From assembly GCA_030549495.1 (NCBI GenBank), contig JAUIRK010000207.1, positions 186,001 to 250,000 on the forward strand: a stretch of 64,000 nucleotides of DNA, written 5' to 3'. The notes under the pieces were generated by a model. It was not told the DNA's origin and did not search any database. It was given only the letters and a program-made list of their open reading frames with translations. Positions within the stretch are counted from its first letter, which is position 1. Each line of letters begins with the position of its first letter. Both the position numbers and the translations under genes were made by a program. This document shows, in pieces, positions 23,163 to 37,080 of the stretch. Origin of the DNA: Nectonema munidae. Taxonomy: Eukaryota; Nematomorpha; Nectonematoida; Nectonematidae.

Positions 23163-23346
23163 AAAAATCAAATAAGCCAATTAAATTTCCTGATGCCAAA
23201 TAGTCTGGAAAATGCCAGATTTGAGCTGTTTGGCTTTAAAAAAGCTTTTTGCTAGAAAGAACCGTGGAAATCAATTCTCAAGAAATGGGATTCCAATATT
23301 TAGGATAACGAGGATATTTCTTGGAATCAGTCGTTTACGTGGATTT
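23163..23346 (+). repeat. Dispersed repeat R1, copy 1
   Basis: Matches the reverse complement of 33719-33911 at roughly nine bases in ten, including a shared block GATTCCAATATTTAGGATAA. No TIR or coding was seen. The family is unclassified, perhaps a SINE or MITE. Confidence 0.75.
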
Positions 23347-24644
23347 CGTTAGTGACCGGAATGAGGGGCACTGGCCCCAATTTTGAAACTAATATTCCTT
23401 ACGAACATCTTTAATTACTTCACTTTGGAAGGGGTGCGGATGCAATTGGACAATTTCATTTCCTTGATTTTACAATATTTTTATCCGAAATAAATTTTCT
23501 ATATGGTAGAAGACACGAAAGCACTGTCAAATGAAAGCTTATCTACAGAGAGTGTTACTCGTATAATATACAAGGAATACTAACCTATATCACCCAACAA
23601 AATTCTAAAAATGCAATCCTTCTTTCACAAAATGAAAGTTAGTTTGGTTGAAGCATACCTTAATATTCTGAGAAATCTAAGGGAGGATATAATCGCCATA
23701 TCACATCATCTAAATCCGCAACTACGTATTTCATACTATCTCCATTTTGCTTAAATAATTTGGACATCATTTCTATTCAATGTTTACTTGTATGACTATG
23801 TTCTTTTGGTTGTGAGGATAGCAAACTTTTTAGAAAAAAGAAAGGTGGACTGGACATGACATATGACTGTATACGTTTAAAAGTTTATTTAGTTTAACTA
23901 GAAATTGTATTGAATTGAAACTTCTTTCAATAATAATAAAAATTCCAAAAAAAAAATTTGACTTTATATTTTAAATATAAAGAAAAATTAAAATGATTTT
24001 TTCTTTTTTTAGAATATAACTATTATATTCTAAAAGTTCTAAATATTTTTAAAAATGCTTATTTGCGGTGAAAGATGAAAGTTGCTAAAAAGGGAAGCTG
24101 TCTTCTTATGAGAGTGCACTTTGAAAATCTACGAAAGTGAACTATTTTTAGTTAAAATTGGGATATCCAAATCGTGAAGGAGTTCTCTCCATGTATTCAT
24201 TATGCCAAGTTATGCTGCATGAAATGAAAGATATGTGCAATGTATAAATCTACATGATTATAGATTATAATAGATGAAGAAATATATGCCATGAAAAGTA
24301 ATCTTCTCTCTCATTTGCTTGGTATAGTAGAGTGAGGGAAACAAATTGGAGAAATCAGTGAAGCGATAAAAAGTTGTCTTAATAGCTTTTAATCTTTTTA
24401 AATAATTATGCTTTTAAGAGTTTCGATGCTGTACATTAAAAATGATATGATAGCGCCGAACAAGAATTTTAAAAGATTCGCAACACTCATACTTTCGCAA
24501 AACCAATTTCATTGGCGAAAATCGCGAAAACTTTAAAAATCCTAAGATAGGCCTTTAGATTTTAGATAAGTCAAAATCGCTTTCATTTTGTTTTTGGCAA
24601 AGGAATAATAATGCATTTCAATCTTCTAATATATATCATTTTTA

Positions 24645-25782
24645 GTTATAATCGGTCTTTTTTAAATTCTAAAGTGTCTTTATCAAATTCGAAAGTGTCT
24701 TTTTTAAATTCTAAAGTGTCCTTTTAAAATTCTAAAGTGTCTTTTTTGATTTTACTTTTTTGAATAAGCTTTGAAGTCTTGTTTCCAATAAATGCGCGTA
24801 ATATTATGTGTAATTGTCAGGTTCTGTAGACGTGTTGAAAGATACACTGATAATTTTCTATTTGATCACTTCATCTAACATGAAAAAAAGTGTTGTGTCT
24901 AAAATAAAAGTTTTTAAAACATGTTTTATAAATATTGACTTAATTTCTGTTTTACAAAATTTTTGATTTTTGAGAATGCCAGCTCAATTGGATTCAGCAT
25001 GTAACTATAGAGAGACAAAAACTTCAAAATTTGTCCATCTGAGGTTATTAAGTTTTCGATAGTTTGAGTTTTGTGGATCTTTGCGTTATCCATAATAATT
25101 AGCCAGCAGTTTTTTAGGTTACTTATTTTAGATAGCAGTTCGATAAAAAATTCTGCAAACTTTTTTGAATTAGAGGTACCAGCATTGATAATTTTGTAAT
25201 TACTACTCTGCTTTCGCTCATTGCTGCTATCAATGTTACATTTTTTCCTAAAAATGAAAAAAATTGAAGAATTTTTGATCTAACTGTTATCTAAAATAAG
25301 TAACCTAAAAAATTGCTGGCTAATTATTATGGATAACGCAAAGATACACAAAACTCAAACTATAGAAAACTTAATAACTTCAGATGGACAAATTTTGAAG
25401 TTTTTGTCTCCTTATAGTTACATGCTGAATCCAATTGAGCAGGCATTCTCAAAAATCAAAAATTTTGTAAAATAGAAATTAAGTAAGGTTTGCTTCAATA
25501 TTTATAAAATATGTTTTAAAAACTTTTATTTTAGACACAACACTTTCTTTCATGTTAGATGAAGTGATCAAATAGAAAATTATCAGTGTATCTTTCAACA
25601 CGTCTACAGAACCTGACAATCGCACATAATATTACGCGCATTTATTATAAACAAGACTTCAAAGCTTATTCAGAAAAGTAAAATCGAACAAGACACTTGA
25701 GAATTTAAAAAAGACACTTTCGAATTTGAAAAAGACAAATTTAGAAACGACACTTTAGAATTTAAAAAAGACCGTTTAGAAC
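24645..25782. mobile_element. Foldback IS630/Tc1-like transposon with iteron ends
   Basis: The two halves are inverted copies meeting near 25200. Each end begins within a TA site (24643-24644 and 25783-25784). Each carries a tandem array of a roughly 21-bp unit containing AAAAAAGACACTTTAGAATT in one orientation. Each arm encodes the same C-terminal DDE segment, on the minus strand in the left arm and plus strand in the right: IMDNAKIHKTQTIENL, then YSYMLNPIE and FSKIKNF. These are the second Asp and the final Glu motifs of IS630/Tc1-mariner transposases. The N-terminal half is absent, so it is not autonomous. Confidence 0.85.
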
Positions 25783-25784
25783 TA

Positions 25785-28700
25785 AACATGTTATATAATA
25801 ATTTCAAGCGATCATGTACATATATTTCACCGAACTTTTTTTTCTACATTTTTTAATTACTTTAAGATTAAAAAAGATTTTTAGTAGCATTTTCACGTGG
25901 TGTAGGTGAAATGACCGTAGAATGAGTTCATTGACCCGTACTTGAACTTAAAATTTGACCCGAATTTTTTTTCAACCAGATATTAAAATGATTTTTTAAA
26001 TTTTGTTCATAGGATCAAAGTACACTTATAACTGATATATTTTCTGAAAAAAATTCTAATAATTTTTTTAAATTTTTTATAAAAAGAGTTTTTGTCCAAA
26101 AAAAGTTGACATTTTTGACCAGATTTTTTTTTATTTAAAATTCTTTCTTGTGTATTGTGTGTGTAGGTAAAAGTATAGATTAAAATGAGATGTGTGTGTG
26201 CGCGTGTATTTGTGCATTGTGTATGTGTTTGTATTTGAGTGAGTGTGTGTGTTTGTTATGGTGTGTCAAATATTGAAAAAAAATTTGTGTGTGTGTGTGT
26301 GTGAAAGTTTTATTTCTCTGACTCTTGGTTTGTTGCATGGAACTGGAAACAAGTCATTAATATTTATTAGACCACTCATTCGTTTATTTCGTAATCCCCT
26401 CATCCAATCTCCCCAACACGAAGAAGCGTCATCTTAAATTTCCCCTCTCTCACCATTCTCCTATTCCTTTTTCGCTTCACGCCAGGAGTCGTAAAATTTA
26501 ATCTCGAAGACAGACAACAATACCAGGTAATTAACAAAGAAACAAGGAATCAAATGAGGAATTAAGGTGTCAACACAGGTCACACACCACACACATCCAA
26601 TACCCTTATTTTCCTCATCATCGCGATAATTTATTTCTAGAACATTCAATTCTCTTTATATTGCATTAATAATAAAAGTGTCATCGAAAATTGTTTATCA
26701 ATATTTTCTATCCCATTTATATCTTAGATTTAAAATCTTTCAACTTCATTAAGAAAAAGTTAGGGTTTAATTATTGTATTAATCTACTAATATTCCCATA
26801 CAATATTTCCATAAAAATGACAGTATATAGTAGTACTTTTTAGATTTTGTTCAAGCAGTCTCTTTCTATGCTATCTTTCCACCCAAAAAATGAACCTTCA
26901 TTACTAAAACCTCTATTATCTCAAACATAGAGAAATTAATCAATTTATGATTTACATTTTCAAGCAATGACAATAATTATTATTGATCTCCAAGTAAATT
27001 GAATAAGAAATCTATTTTTTTAATTTTTAAAAATTCCCTTTCAAAAACTAATTAATTAAAGTTTTGATTTTATTTACAATTCAAAACGATGATATTACTT
27101 TTTAGAAATTTAAAACTATGTAAATTTATAACTAATTTCTAACTTCAATAAGAAAAACCTGATATTCCTCAAATACATAAATGTACCATTCAGTAAGTTA
27201 AACTTTTGGCATGTATTAAATTCTTGTAGTCGAATACAAAGACAATAACGGAAACAAACATCAGAGATCGACTTATTCCTCTCAAACCACAGCCTACATA
27301 GCAGAAATGTAGCAGGGAATCTTAATTTCTGCCCCTCTCTACTCAAAAGTTCAAGTAACACTTCAGAATGTTGAAAACTAAATAATATTCATATGAAATG
27401 AAAATTCAGACTCTCTCTCCCTATATATATAGACATGCAAGGTAAGAAGATAAACTATAAAAATCATTATTACATATCATCATCTACAACATTTGTAATT
27501 GAAAGAATTTAACCAAAAAGATTTTTATGGAGACAACGGATCTTATCATTCAAATCGTTTATAATGTCCACTGACTTTTTTATAGGGTTAGGGTCGGATT
27601 TTATTGAATAATGCCATTTTTGAAGGTAAAAAATCGCTCACAGTAGACTAATGAGCTTCTCACAAAAATTGGTAAGAACTACTTCCTCAATTGATATGTC
27701 ACATTTAAAACATTTGCACAAAAGTCTTTATTAAATGTTTTATTTTCACTTTATGCATAATATATTTTTATATCTTGAATTTTAAGCTTAATACTAAATG
27801 TGTTAAAATGATTTACTATTTTTACAAAAATTTTCATTGTCTTAAAAACTACAGATTACAGTCTAGTAAAAAATCTAATTATGTGAATTTTTATATAAAC
27901 GTATAAAATATTATTATTTGTAAAAATATTATTTTTATTTTTTTAATTCTTTTAAAACTTGTTGAAACTTTTTGAAGGTTACATCATCCACGTAATATAC
28001 ATTTGTAACACCCCCTTCACATGACGCCTGCTTAATTGTCATTTTAACAAAATTTATTCAAAAATCGACAATTTTTCTCTCTTTCAATAAGTTATGTTAA
28101 ATATTATTTATTGATGTGAATGAATTTTCGCAAATCGAAAGAAAATTATTCTAATTTTGGAATCACTCAAGAAAAATAAATATATATTATTTCAATTAAT
28201 TGAATTGAAGCATCCAACTATATTTGTTTTAATAATAGTAAGACTGACTAAATATTAAATAACTAACCAAATAATCGGAGTGGTTAACTATACTTCAAAT
28301 CGGAGGGGAGATCCAAGCAACTTTTGTGCTAATTAAGTAAATCATTTTGAGCAAAAAAGTTATTTTTATTATAACACTTAAAGATAGCGTGTTGTATACA
28401 AAACAACGCAAAGAGCTCATTGCAATAATAGATAAATAAAAAGGTATTCATTAAAGATATTTGTGATATTTATAGATTTGAAATATTTTGGAAAATTACC
28501 TGCATATTTTGAACTGATCGCAAACAAAAGTGACATAAGATGACATTTATGAGGACTGAGAATTTAAAATTCCATTTCATCATGCTTCTTTGAATGTGAA
28601 AATAATTGATCCTCATTTCAAGGAATTTCTTACCAGCTGGCTTCAATCTGTTCCATGTAAAAAGTATTTATTTTAAACGTAAAACGGGTCTTTATAACTT

Positions 28701-28900
28701 TGACACTGAGATAACAAATAAAGGAGCCAAATGAGCGAATATTAGGAAAAGTGTAAATTTAGTTAGTATTGGAAATTTAGTAAACTGTGACGCAACTTTT
28801 TTCTTCCAATTTTTCTGTGAAATCACGTGGATATCCTTGCAGAAAATAAAAGTGGATTCGTTGCAGAAGTGCTTTTGTGGATTAGTTCAGTTTAGGAGTA
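25785..28900. other. No gene seen; GT-rich microsatellite inside
   Basis: An interrupted (GT)n tract spans about 26155-26305. The rest is AT-rich; an 81-codon minus ORF at 27116-27361 has no domain and lies in unremarkable sequence. Confidence 0.5.
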
Positions 28901-29159
28901 GGGGAAAAGGGATGAATGAGAGATTATGTCATGCAATTCCAATTTTATATTCTGGAGGAAAGAAGAGAGAGAGAGAGAGTGAACGAAATTGACAAAGTGT
29001 ATTGCGCAAATTTCTTTTCCAGGAATTGTGTATATCACACTTTAACAAATCTTTTTGTGGCTTTGCGGAGGAGCTGCAACAAAAACGCTGTATATCTCAG
29101 GGAGAAAAAGTCATTGCTTCGTCTTCTTCACTTTCCTGCCATGCATTCTAGGTATTCTT

Positions 29160-29480
29160 TATGCTCTTTGTATGTGTGTGTGTGTGTGTACAACGTGTTT
29201 GACATATCAGCGTTATTCCTTTCAATTCTTACTGCGCTCACTCTCCACCATCTTTCCATACACACACACACACACACACACATATACATTTCAGAATATA
29301 AGAAGCTGTTGTATACAACTTTTTCTATTTTTTTTAATTGTGTAAGCTATTTCTTGTGAGTAAGGGTAATACGAGGTATAGCGCTGTGCTCTGTTTTGAT
29401 AGCTTGTGTACACACACACACACCCAGGTACACCACACACACCCAGGTACACCACACACACCCAGGTACGCCACACACAA
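29160..29480. repeat. CA/GT microsatellites and a 19-bp minisatellite
   Basis: A (TG)n tract lies near 29172-29190 and a (CA)n tract near 29260-29283. A three-copy tandem array with period 19 starts at 29423, 29442 and 29461, with unit core CCCAGGTACACCACACACA. The ORFs called across this region are repeat-driven. Confidence 0.85.
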
Positions 29481-29499
29481 GAAGATATGGAGTATATAG

Positions 29500-30196
29500 C
29501 GGTTCTGTCTTGAAAGCCTTCTTTGCGCACGCATATAGCGCTGCTTGGAGAAGCTCTTGAGCCAGGAGCTTCATTCAACAATGAGTCTTTTCATCGGCAA
29601 CCAGGCTTATCACACGAGCCTGAGCATGGACAAGAGCGAGAAGAATCTAGAATGGAGAGACCTGTTCCAATCACAATGACTTTAAGTCAGCAGAGCATGA
29701 AAGAGTTGTCTGTGAAAAGACAGGGGCTTTTTACGATAAGAACATGACGATTGCCTCTTTTGAATTTTTGGCGCGCAAATTCAAATGTTGTATCCGTCCT
29801 TGCATAACAGATTTTCAGTGAACTTTTCTAAGTTTTAGAGAAGTTTATATCAGCGTTTTTTTATGAATGACTATAAAATGAGATTTTTAATAATATATTC
29901 TCAGAAATGAATATATTTCACATTTTTAACTCCGTCATAAATTGCCCACATCATATTCATAATTACAAAGATTGAAATAAAACCATTATATTTGTTTAAA
30001 TGAAACTGCCAACAATATAAAAACGTTTCAATTTTGGAAATATTATTTCAATAATCTCATTATACTCATTATTATTGATAAAATAAAGATGTTAAGATGG
30101 ACAGAAGCTTTCATACACTCAGTTAGGGCCATATATACGGAAATAAACAACATAAGTTAAAAAAATCACTGAGCTATAAATGCTTGATACGATAGA
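29500..30196. other. No gene seen
   Basis: A 74-codon plus ORF (29523-29747) is Glu/Arg/Ser-rich and has a less AT-rich base composition than its surroundings. No domain, splice site pair or start context supports it. An untranslated first exon cannot be excluded. Confidence 0.35.
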
Positions 30197-30562
30197 GCAT
30201 ATTTTCTCATATTTTTTGTTTGAATCATCTTTTTAAAAAATCGGCCACTATGAAGTAAAAAATCCAGAAAAGCGTCAACTTTTTCAAACTTCTAGTTTTG
30301 TTCATCATTCCATTTAGGTTAGAAAACTCTTGCTAAAAATTTGATTCTGCAGAATCCATAACACAAAAAAATCATAAACATCACCCATTCTTCCCTTTTG
30401 AATTCAGATAAATCCTTAATTCTTAAAATAAATTGATCTTTCCACTCAAATTTATGATTAGAAAAAAATGGTTTTAATTGAATTGAACTGTTTGCTAAAA
30501 AATTGTCTACCTGAAATCCATTTTCACTCAGAAATGGGCGAATCGCCCAGCGTTGAGAAAAA
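30197..30562 (+). repeat. Dispersed repeat R2, copy 1
   Basis: Aligns along its length with 47230-47593. Shared landmarks are AAAATCGGCCA, CACCCATTCTT, AAATCCTTAATT and TCCATTTTC near the right end. More decayed than the second copy; the ends are approximate. Confidence 0.65.
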
Positions 30563-33500
30563 GGAAATACAGTACAGTTGCCATCCAACCTGGTTCGGGA
30601 GATAATAGGGGGATTAAAACATAAGTCGCGTAAGCAAATGCCGAAGTCAACAACACTTTAACTAAGTATAAAATTTAAGACTTAATAATTTTTTTATTAT
30701 ATTTAACATTTAACTATACATGTATACAAACTAAGATAATTTATTAGAGAAAGCATTATTTATTTTTCAAGTGATTAAATGGTCTTGAAGAATTCCTGCA
30801 AATTGCATTGTCTCTGGAAGAAATTGGCCAGTAACTTTAAGTCCTTGGCCACATATTTAAATTAACGGGTCTTTAATTCGCGAAAATGGGATTCAAGGTC
30901 CATAAGTGATTTCGCATTCTATAAGGGTCCATACTAACGGTTAGACCTGCTTACAGTCTGGTTCTCATGACCGGTTAAAATCTTGCCTCTAGATATTATA
31001 GTATGCTTCGCTCCGGTTCAAACAATAGACGGTCTAGTCAAGTCTTTATGAGAACAAAAGTGAATCGAAACTGACTTTAAGCAGATTTAAAAACGATCTT
31101 CGCTTGTAGATATGAAATTTTAAATATTACAAGATTATTTGATTTTCATATTTAAATATTTTTAGATTTAGCTGAAATATCGTTTACAATCAAAACTTGG
31201 TTATCGTTTACGTCACTTTATTAAAGTCCCACCACGTCAACGTTATCGTTAAATTTATAAAAACAATCACTCGTTATTTAGTTTAAAAAAATATCTTTTT
31301 TTTTCTTTTTATTGAAAAATTTGTCACTTTAAGATAGAAATATTTTTGAACTTTTTTATTTTTATTTTTAAAATTCAATCACACAAATATTTTTTGAAGA
31401 ATTTTTATTACACATGGAAAGAGTTTTTCTTTTAATTATTTACTATCAACCAATCTACCAATTTAATTTTTTTATTTCAAAAGATTTTTAATCGAAACTG
31501 AAAGTTTCCTTACTGAAAAATTGTTTTTGTACTTGTATATTATAGAAAATAATTTTCTTTAATTATCTAAAATTTTAAATTCCAAATTAAAGAAAACATA
31601 TGAAAACGAAATATTTAATCGGGTAAAAAATTAATTAATAGTATAAAAATAATTCACTAATGTATATGAAAAATCAAATTATATACGTTGTGATAGCGAA
31701 CCTAACTTGTTCGATTTTATTATTATAGTAGTGTTTATTTAAAAATATACAGGATTTATTATTCAACAAATCGGGTCCCCTATCATTAAAGTTACGAAGG
31801 GTAATAGGTGGTATGACTCTTTTTCAACAAAATATTCACATTTTTGAAATATGAATCCTGGTATACTTGTGGACTTGCATCGACAAAAGTCAATTGCTTA
31901 GGCTACTGTGAAATGTGAATACTCAATTTGTAATAAAACTTCCCTCGTTTTCACAGTACAAGATCTTCTTATTTTGAATCATTTTCATGTCAATAAAATG
32001 CGTGCGTCAGTAAAATTGCGAGCTCACCGCCTGGTACAATACTCAAGATATGGAACAAAAGGTCAACTTTGAAAAGCTGAAAAAGATAAAGTATAATGGG
32101 AAAACATCTGATGAATACATTTGGACTTGATGAAGTAAAAATGCTGATGATGATGATGATGTTACTGACTCTTCCAATAATAATGATACAATGGATGCTG
32201 TTTTGTGTATTGGATGATAGAGCGATGTATGTCTTTCAAAAAAATACTTCTCGCAATGGTATTTCTGTAAATGTGTTCTTTCCAACAATTTAGAGAAAAG
32301 ATATTTTCGGGAATTAAAAAATTATTTTTCCATTGGTGTGCACTAAACTCTTTCATTTTAAAGAAGTATTGCCGTGACACCCTTTCCTATACTTACTAAT
32401 CTTAATATTTTTACACATAAAGTACCTCTCATGAATTTGGGTAAAATATAAACATCGTGAAAATTTAGCGGATTACGGGATTTGATGATGCATTGTGGTT
32501 TAAATTAACGATGCTTGTGTTGTATAAAATAAAATAATGAATTGGTATAATGTAAGATTGCTCAATGCAAATGATATGATGTTGATGATATAAAATTATG
32601 AGGATGTTTAAAACGTAATGATGATTTGGCATAAAATAGAGAAAGCATGATCATGTTGTGCAGAATGATTGAAGTCAAAATTTTTACTAAATTAATTTGA
32701 AGAAAGGAAAGAATTTTTTCACAAATGTAGAACATGTAAAAAATAATGGGAAAATTTTTTTTGCATATATTGTATAAATTTTATGTTTTGTATGATAGAT
32801 CCAAAAGCCCTAAATATCGATTGGTATCACCTAATAAAACTTGAGGAAGAAAAAGAATATTTTTGTTGTGAAAAATTCATGATTTTTGAGGATAAGAGAG
32901 TTCATACATTGGATCCTTTGACATACATTGGATCTCTTTGACATGAAAAACAGTTGAAAGTAAAAACTTTTGTGTTAGTAGTCGGAGATGAGATATGACT
33001 TCCTATCTTTTTAAATCTTGACAAAAGAAAAGTGAAAAAAGTTGAATTAAAAAACATCATGTTTCAAAAGTTGTAAGATGCGTAAGCAACCCTTTGTTTG
33101 TAGATGTGAAACTTGAAAAAGGAAATTATCAAAAGGTGAAGATATCTTGAAGGATAGATTCACCAGTGCGGATTTTGTAATGCAAACTTGAGAGTATAGT
33201 AGAAGGCATAAGGCAGCATGTAGTGAATGAATTGATAGATCCCACACATTCTTGATAAGTTTGAGTTCATTTCAAAAGTTGGTCACCATAAAATCTAATA
33301 TTGGTCTTGTTTGTATTTGCATTCCCCAATTAGTAATGCTGTAAGTTAAATGAGTTAATATCAAACAAATATGTTAATATACGAACATATTTACTTTAAC
33401 ATGTAAAACGTTTTTAGATTTCCTTAACCCAGTTTGGGTTAATGAATCCTGTAGAAGAACGCAGAGAAACTCAAATTTTCAATGGAAATCAATAGGGATT

Positions 33501-33718
33501 AGTCAAAAACGTCTGCTTTGCGTGAACCAAAATGGATTAATACACTTAACAACCCTCATTCTACAAATGATCAATATGATCTTTCCCATTTAACTTGTTA
33601 TTTAGGACTAAAAATTGAAATGGCTTACCCCTTCTATATCAAAAGACGCTTCACCGTTGTGAAATGCACTCCCTTCGTCTTACATTCATTTAAAAACGGA
33701 TTGTCAAGCTAACGAATC
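30563..33718. other. No gene seen; ATG/GAT-rich cryptic repeats
   Basis: Long AT-rich sequence. Imperfect GATGAT-type runs occur at 32095-32165 and 32460-32660. A perfect-stem palindrome TTAACCCAGTTTGGGTTAA lies near 33423. Confidence 0.5.
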
Positions 33719-33911
33719 ACTAACGAAATCCATGTAAACGTCTGATTCCAAGAAATATCCTCGTTATCCTAAATATTGGAATCCCATTCCTTGAGAATTG
33801 ATTCACAGGGTTCTTCCAAGCAAAAAGCTTTTTTTTAAAGCCAAAACTCAAATCTGGCTTTTTCCAGACTATTTGGCATCAGGAAATTTAATTGGCTTAT
33901 TTGAATTTTTC
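33719..33911 (-). repeat. Dispersed repeat R1, copy 2 (inverted)
   Basis: Inverted partner of the copy at 23163-23346. Small indels and substitutions separate them. The similarity fades at both edges without a clear target duplication. Confidence 0.75.
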
Positions 33912-35001
33912 GAATCAATTATTTAATTTTTTCCAGTTATTATTTTCAATAAATTTTCAAAGTCTTTGCATATTGTTTTTAGCTAGAATTTAATGTAAGC
34001 TTATTTTTATTCATAACTATTTAATACATTTCAAGAACTCCGTTTTAAATATTTGCAGAGCAAGTTATTTTATAAAAAAATAAAAATAAAAAAAAAATAT
34101 AAAAAATATATTCCACTTTTTCCACTGGTAAAAAAAGCACATCTTAGCACCGAAAGAGTAAAGCTTTGAAACATAAGCGATGAAATGGATTTATTGATAC
34201 GAAAGCGTCTAAAAGAACGAAATAAATTTATAAAAAAATTTTCCAAATTGTATAAATATTTGAAAGTTTTAAATTCATGAGAAGGTCGTAGAAAAAAACT
34301 AATTTTGTTTGTAATACAAATTGACTTATTATTTTCTTTTATTTATAAAGTAACATTTTGAAGGTTATCACTTGCGAAACCAGCCTTTCATATAATAACA
34401 TCATGTCCTATGAAAAATATTCCGAAACATCTCTCCTCTGTCTTGGTACTCAATAGAATAATAATAATAATAATGTGGTAGAAGTTTGTCAAGTTAAGTT
34501 AGAATTGCCAAGTGAAAATCTTTCAAGTGTAGGATTGGTAAGTACAATGGAGGAATAAACAAATTTGTCAAAATACCTTAATATAATGTTAGGTCATTAG
34601 TTGTCAACCAAATTTTGTTTTGCATATAGACGAAATCTCGCGTTCTCAATACTTCAACTTTAGTGAAAATCACAAAGTAATTTCTCTTTTTCCATTGCTT
34701 TGCAATAAAGAATTAAGTTTTTTTCCTACTGAATATCCAATAAAAGTTCAAATAAATAAAATAAATTCGGGAAATGAATTCCAAATAAGGTAAAAATATT
34801 TAAATGTTTGAAGCTTATAATTTTTACAAATACTCAAATAATAAGAATACATTTTTAATACAAAAATCCAAACTATTTAGAGCGTATTTTCTAACGAGAT
34901 TTCTTATATTATATTTATTGCTTTCAAAACCAGAAAACCTTAAACTAAATTTTGTTAGATTTCAAATATTCAGAACAAATTATTTTGACTTCTTTTGACA
35001 C

Positions 35002-37080
35002 GACATTTCATCACCTGACATTTCATCATAGGACATTTCATCATACGAAATTTCATTATCTTACTCGTAAATAGTCTTAACTTTTAAACCTTTTATTAAA
35101 ATTATATAAAAACTCTTTCAAATTTTCAATATAAAATAAAAAACTTCAGTAATGTGAAAACGAAAAATACCATCATTTAAAAAATCATTGCCATCTACTG
35201 ATTTAACATTTACTACAAAATTTGCATTTTTAATTGTCTTAAAAATTAGAAAAAAAATAATATTTAAGAGTAAATATAAAACAATTTTTTGCTAAAAACT
35301 ATTTACATGAATTTTTGAACTTTTTCTTAAATTTTTCTTTTAAGGATAAATATTTTTTATTTGGAGGTATTATAACGCCACGAATTCCTTTCATCAGATT
35401 CAAACGTTGAAGAGAGATATCTTTATACAGACCATTTAAGAATGTCCATATCGTCGGATCGCTACATTGAAATAAAAATTGTAAGGAATGATGCCAACCT
35501 TCTACTGCATTTGTCGTTCGCGCAACTCCTTCCACAGAGTTTTCAAAATGATTCCATTTTTCTATAGGAAAAAGTGGACTTCTTGCTGTTCCATTTTTTC
35601 TTTTCTTTCCTCAAACATATGTGTGTTCAAAATATATTAAAAGTTCATCAACTTTTTCATTTTCAGGCATAATATTTATTAAACTACAAAAGACTTCTTC
35701 AACCATACTTACAGGAACAAGAGAAAGTGCAGGTAAACATAAAATTAATCTGTTGAGTTCAGAATTACTCTCTATAGTTCTTTTTTCAATCCCAGTTCTG
35801 TAGCTTTTCTGTGTACATTTTGGGAAAGGTGAAAAAACAGCCTTGTATCTCAGCGTTCGGATATGCGCATTGAAACTCACTCATTGGTGCAATTTCAAAA
35901 TCTAGAAGAATTTTACCGGATTACCTTCAGGAACTATTTCCTGAAGAGCAGAGAGCATTCTTCTATAAGTATTTCTACTTTTTTTTTAATAGGGCATATA
36001 TTCCTGCAGGATTAGAACCTTCTCCAAAATGAAAATGTATTGTGTACAATTGAAAAAATAATGAGGGTAAGACTTTGAAAGTTCCATCTCATATCCATCC
36101 GCACGAGACAAGACAGCTAGCGTCTCTCCATGTGCAAAAAGAAAAAACCTTTCTGTATCATGAATCCCAGAAGCATACAATAAAAATTCACAAAAATTGT
36201 TAGGAATTTCAAAATTTAATGAAGTAGGTAAAGTCGAACAAATTTCAAAACTTTTACTAGAACGTTGCAAGGTTCGTAGAAAACTTGTTTTTTGGAAATC
36301 TCATCATAGATTCATTTGTTAAATTTTGACAATGTTCTCCAACAACCATAATAGGAGTTGCCCCGATTTCTTTCATTGAACTTTTCATTTTATGAATTGT
36401 TCTCTTGGCACTAATTTTTTCTCCATCTAAGAAATGTGAATGCTCAACTTTAGGAAGAGAGATTACAAGAGTTCCTAAAGTTGTAATGAATGCGGCGCAT
36501 CTTTTTCTTTGGTAATCTGCGCATCTCCAACGTATAGGAATATCTTTATTTTCTTTATGTTTATAATATTCGCAATTGTTAAATATTGCTATTTTTTTCC
36601 TTTAGAAGTATTTTCAAATTCACTAAAGGGTTCCATTCAAAATAAAATAAAAAGATAACATAATTTGAAGATTAAAAAAGCACCGAAAAATAACTAAATT
36701 AGAATATTCAAGTAAAGAAACTATTCAGAGCATGAAAAGAGAGCATAAGAAAATTAGGGTACATTTAGGTGCTTCATCATTGTACAGTTTTTATAAGAAA
36801 ATTAATGTTAAACTACTTCTTGTCCAGAGATGCATCATGGTACACTTTTTATAAGATGATGATTGCTTTTATATATCATATATACAATATATAATACATA
36901 TTATTACTTTCTGCGTATTATGTTGACTTTTGCGGTATACTATTTCCAGTCGAGAGGGGAACTACATAGATAGTTACACACCCCATAATCTTAATCCTTT
37001 CCATAATCCATAAAACTTTTATTTAATGAAATGTCCTATGATGAAATGTTGGGTGATGAAATGTCGCGTGATGAAATGTC
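35002..37080 (-). mobile_element. Decayed MULE transposon with FLYWCH-type N-terminus and iteron TIRs
   Basis: The ends are inverted arrays of a 15-bp unit, GACATTTCATCANNN, four copies on each side (35002-35060 and about 37022-37080). On the minus strand from about 36620 down, DIPIRWRCADYQRKRCAAF and later HSHFLDG fit a FLYWCH zinc-binding domain. Then FCEFLLYASG, RFFLFAHGETL and YPHYFFNCTQYIF match the MULE transposase core. Near the C-terminus RTTNAVEGWHHSLQFLF and TIWTFLNGLYKD match the MULE motif around a Trp-His. Frame breaks interrupt the protein. No target duplication was resolved. Host-derived FLYWCH genes also exist, but the TIRs point to a transposon. Confidence 0.82.

Noticed and set aside
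28916-29359. 147-codon plus ORF
   Set aside because: It runs through GA, TG and CA microsatellites; composition is repeat-driven, other frames are equally open, and there is no domain.
29291-29581. Three overlapping minus ORFs rich in Cys, Val and Gly
   Set aside because: The repeated VCGVPGC-like peptides are simply translations of the 19-bp minisatellite in each frame.
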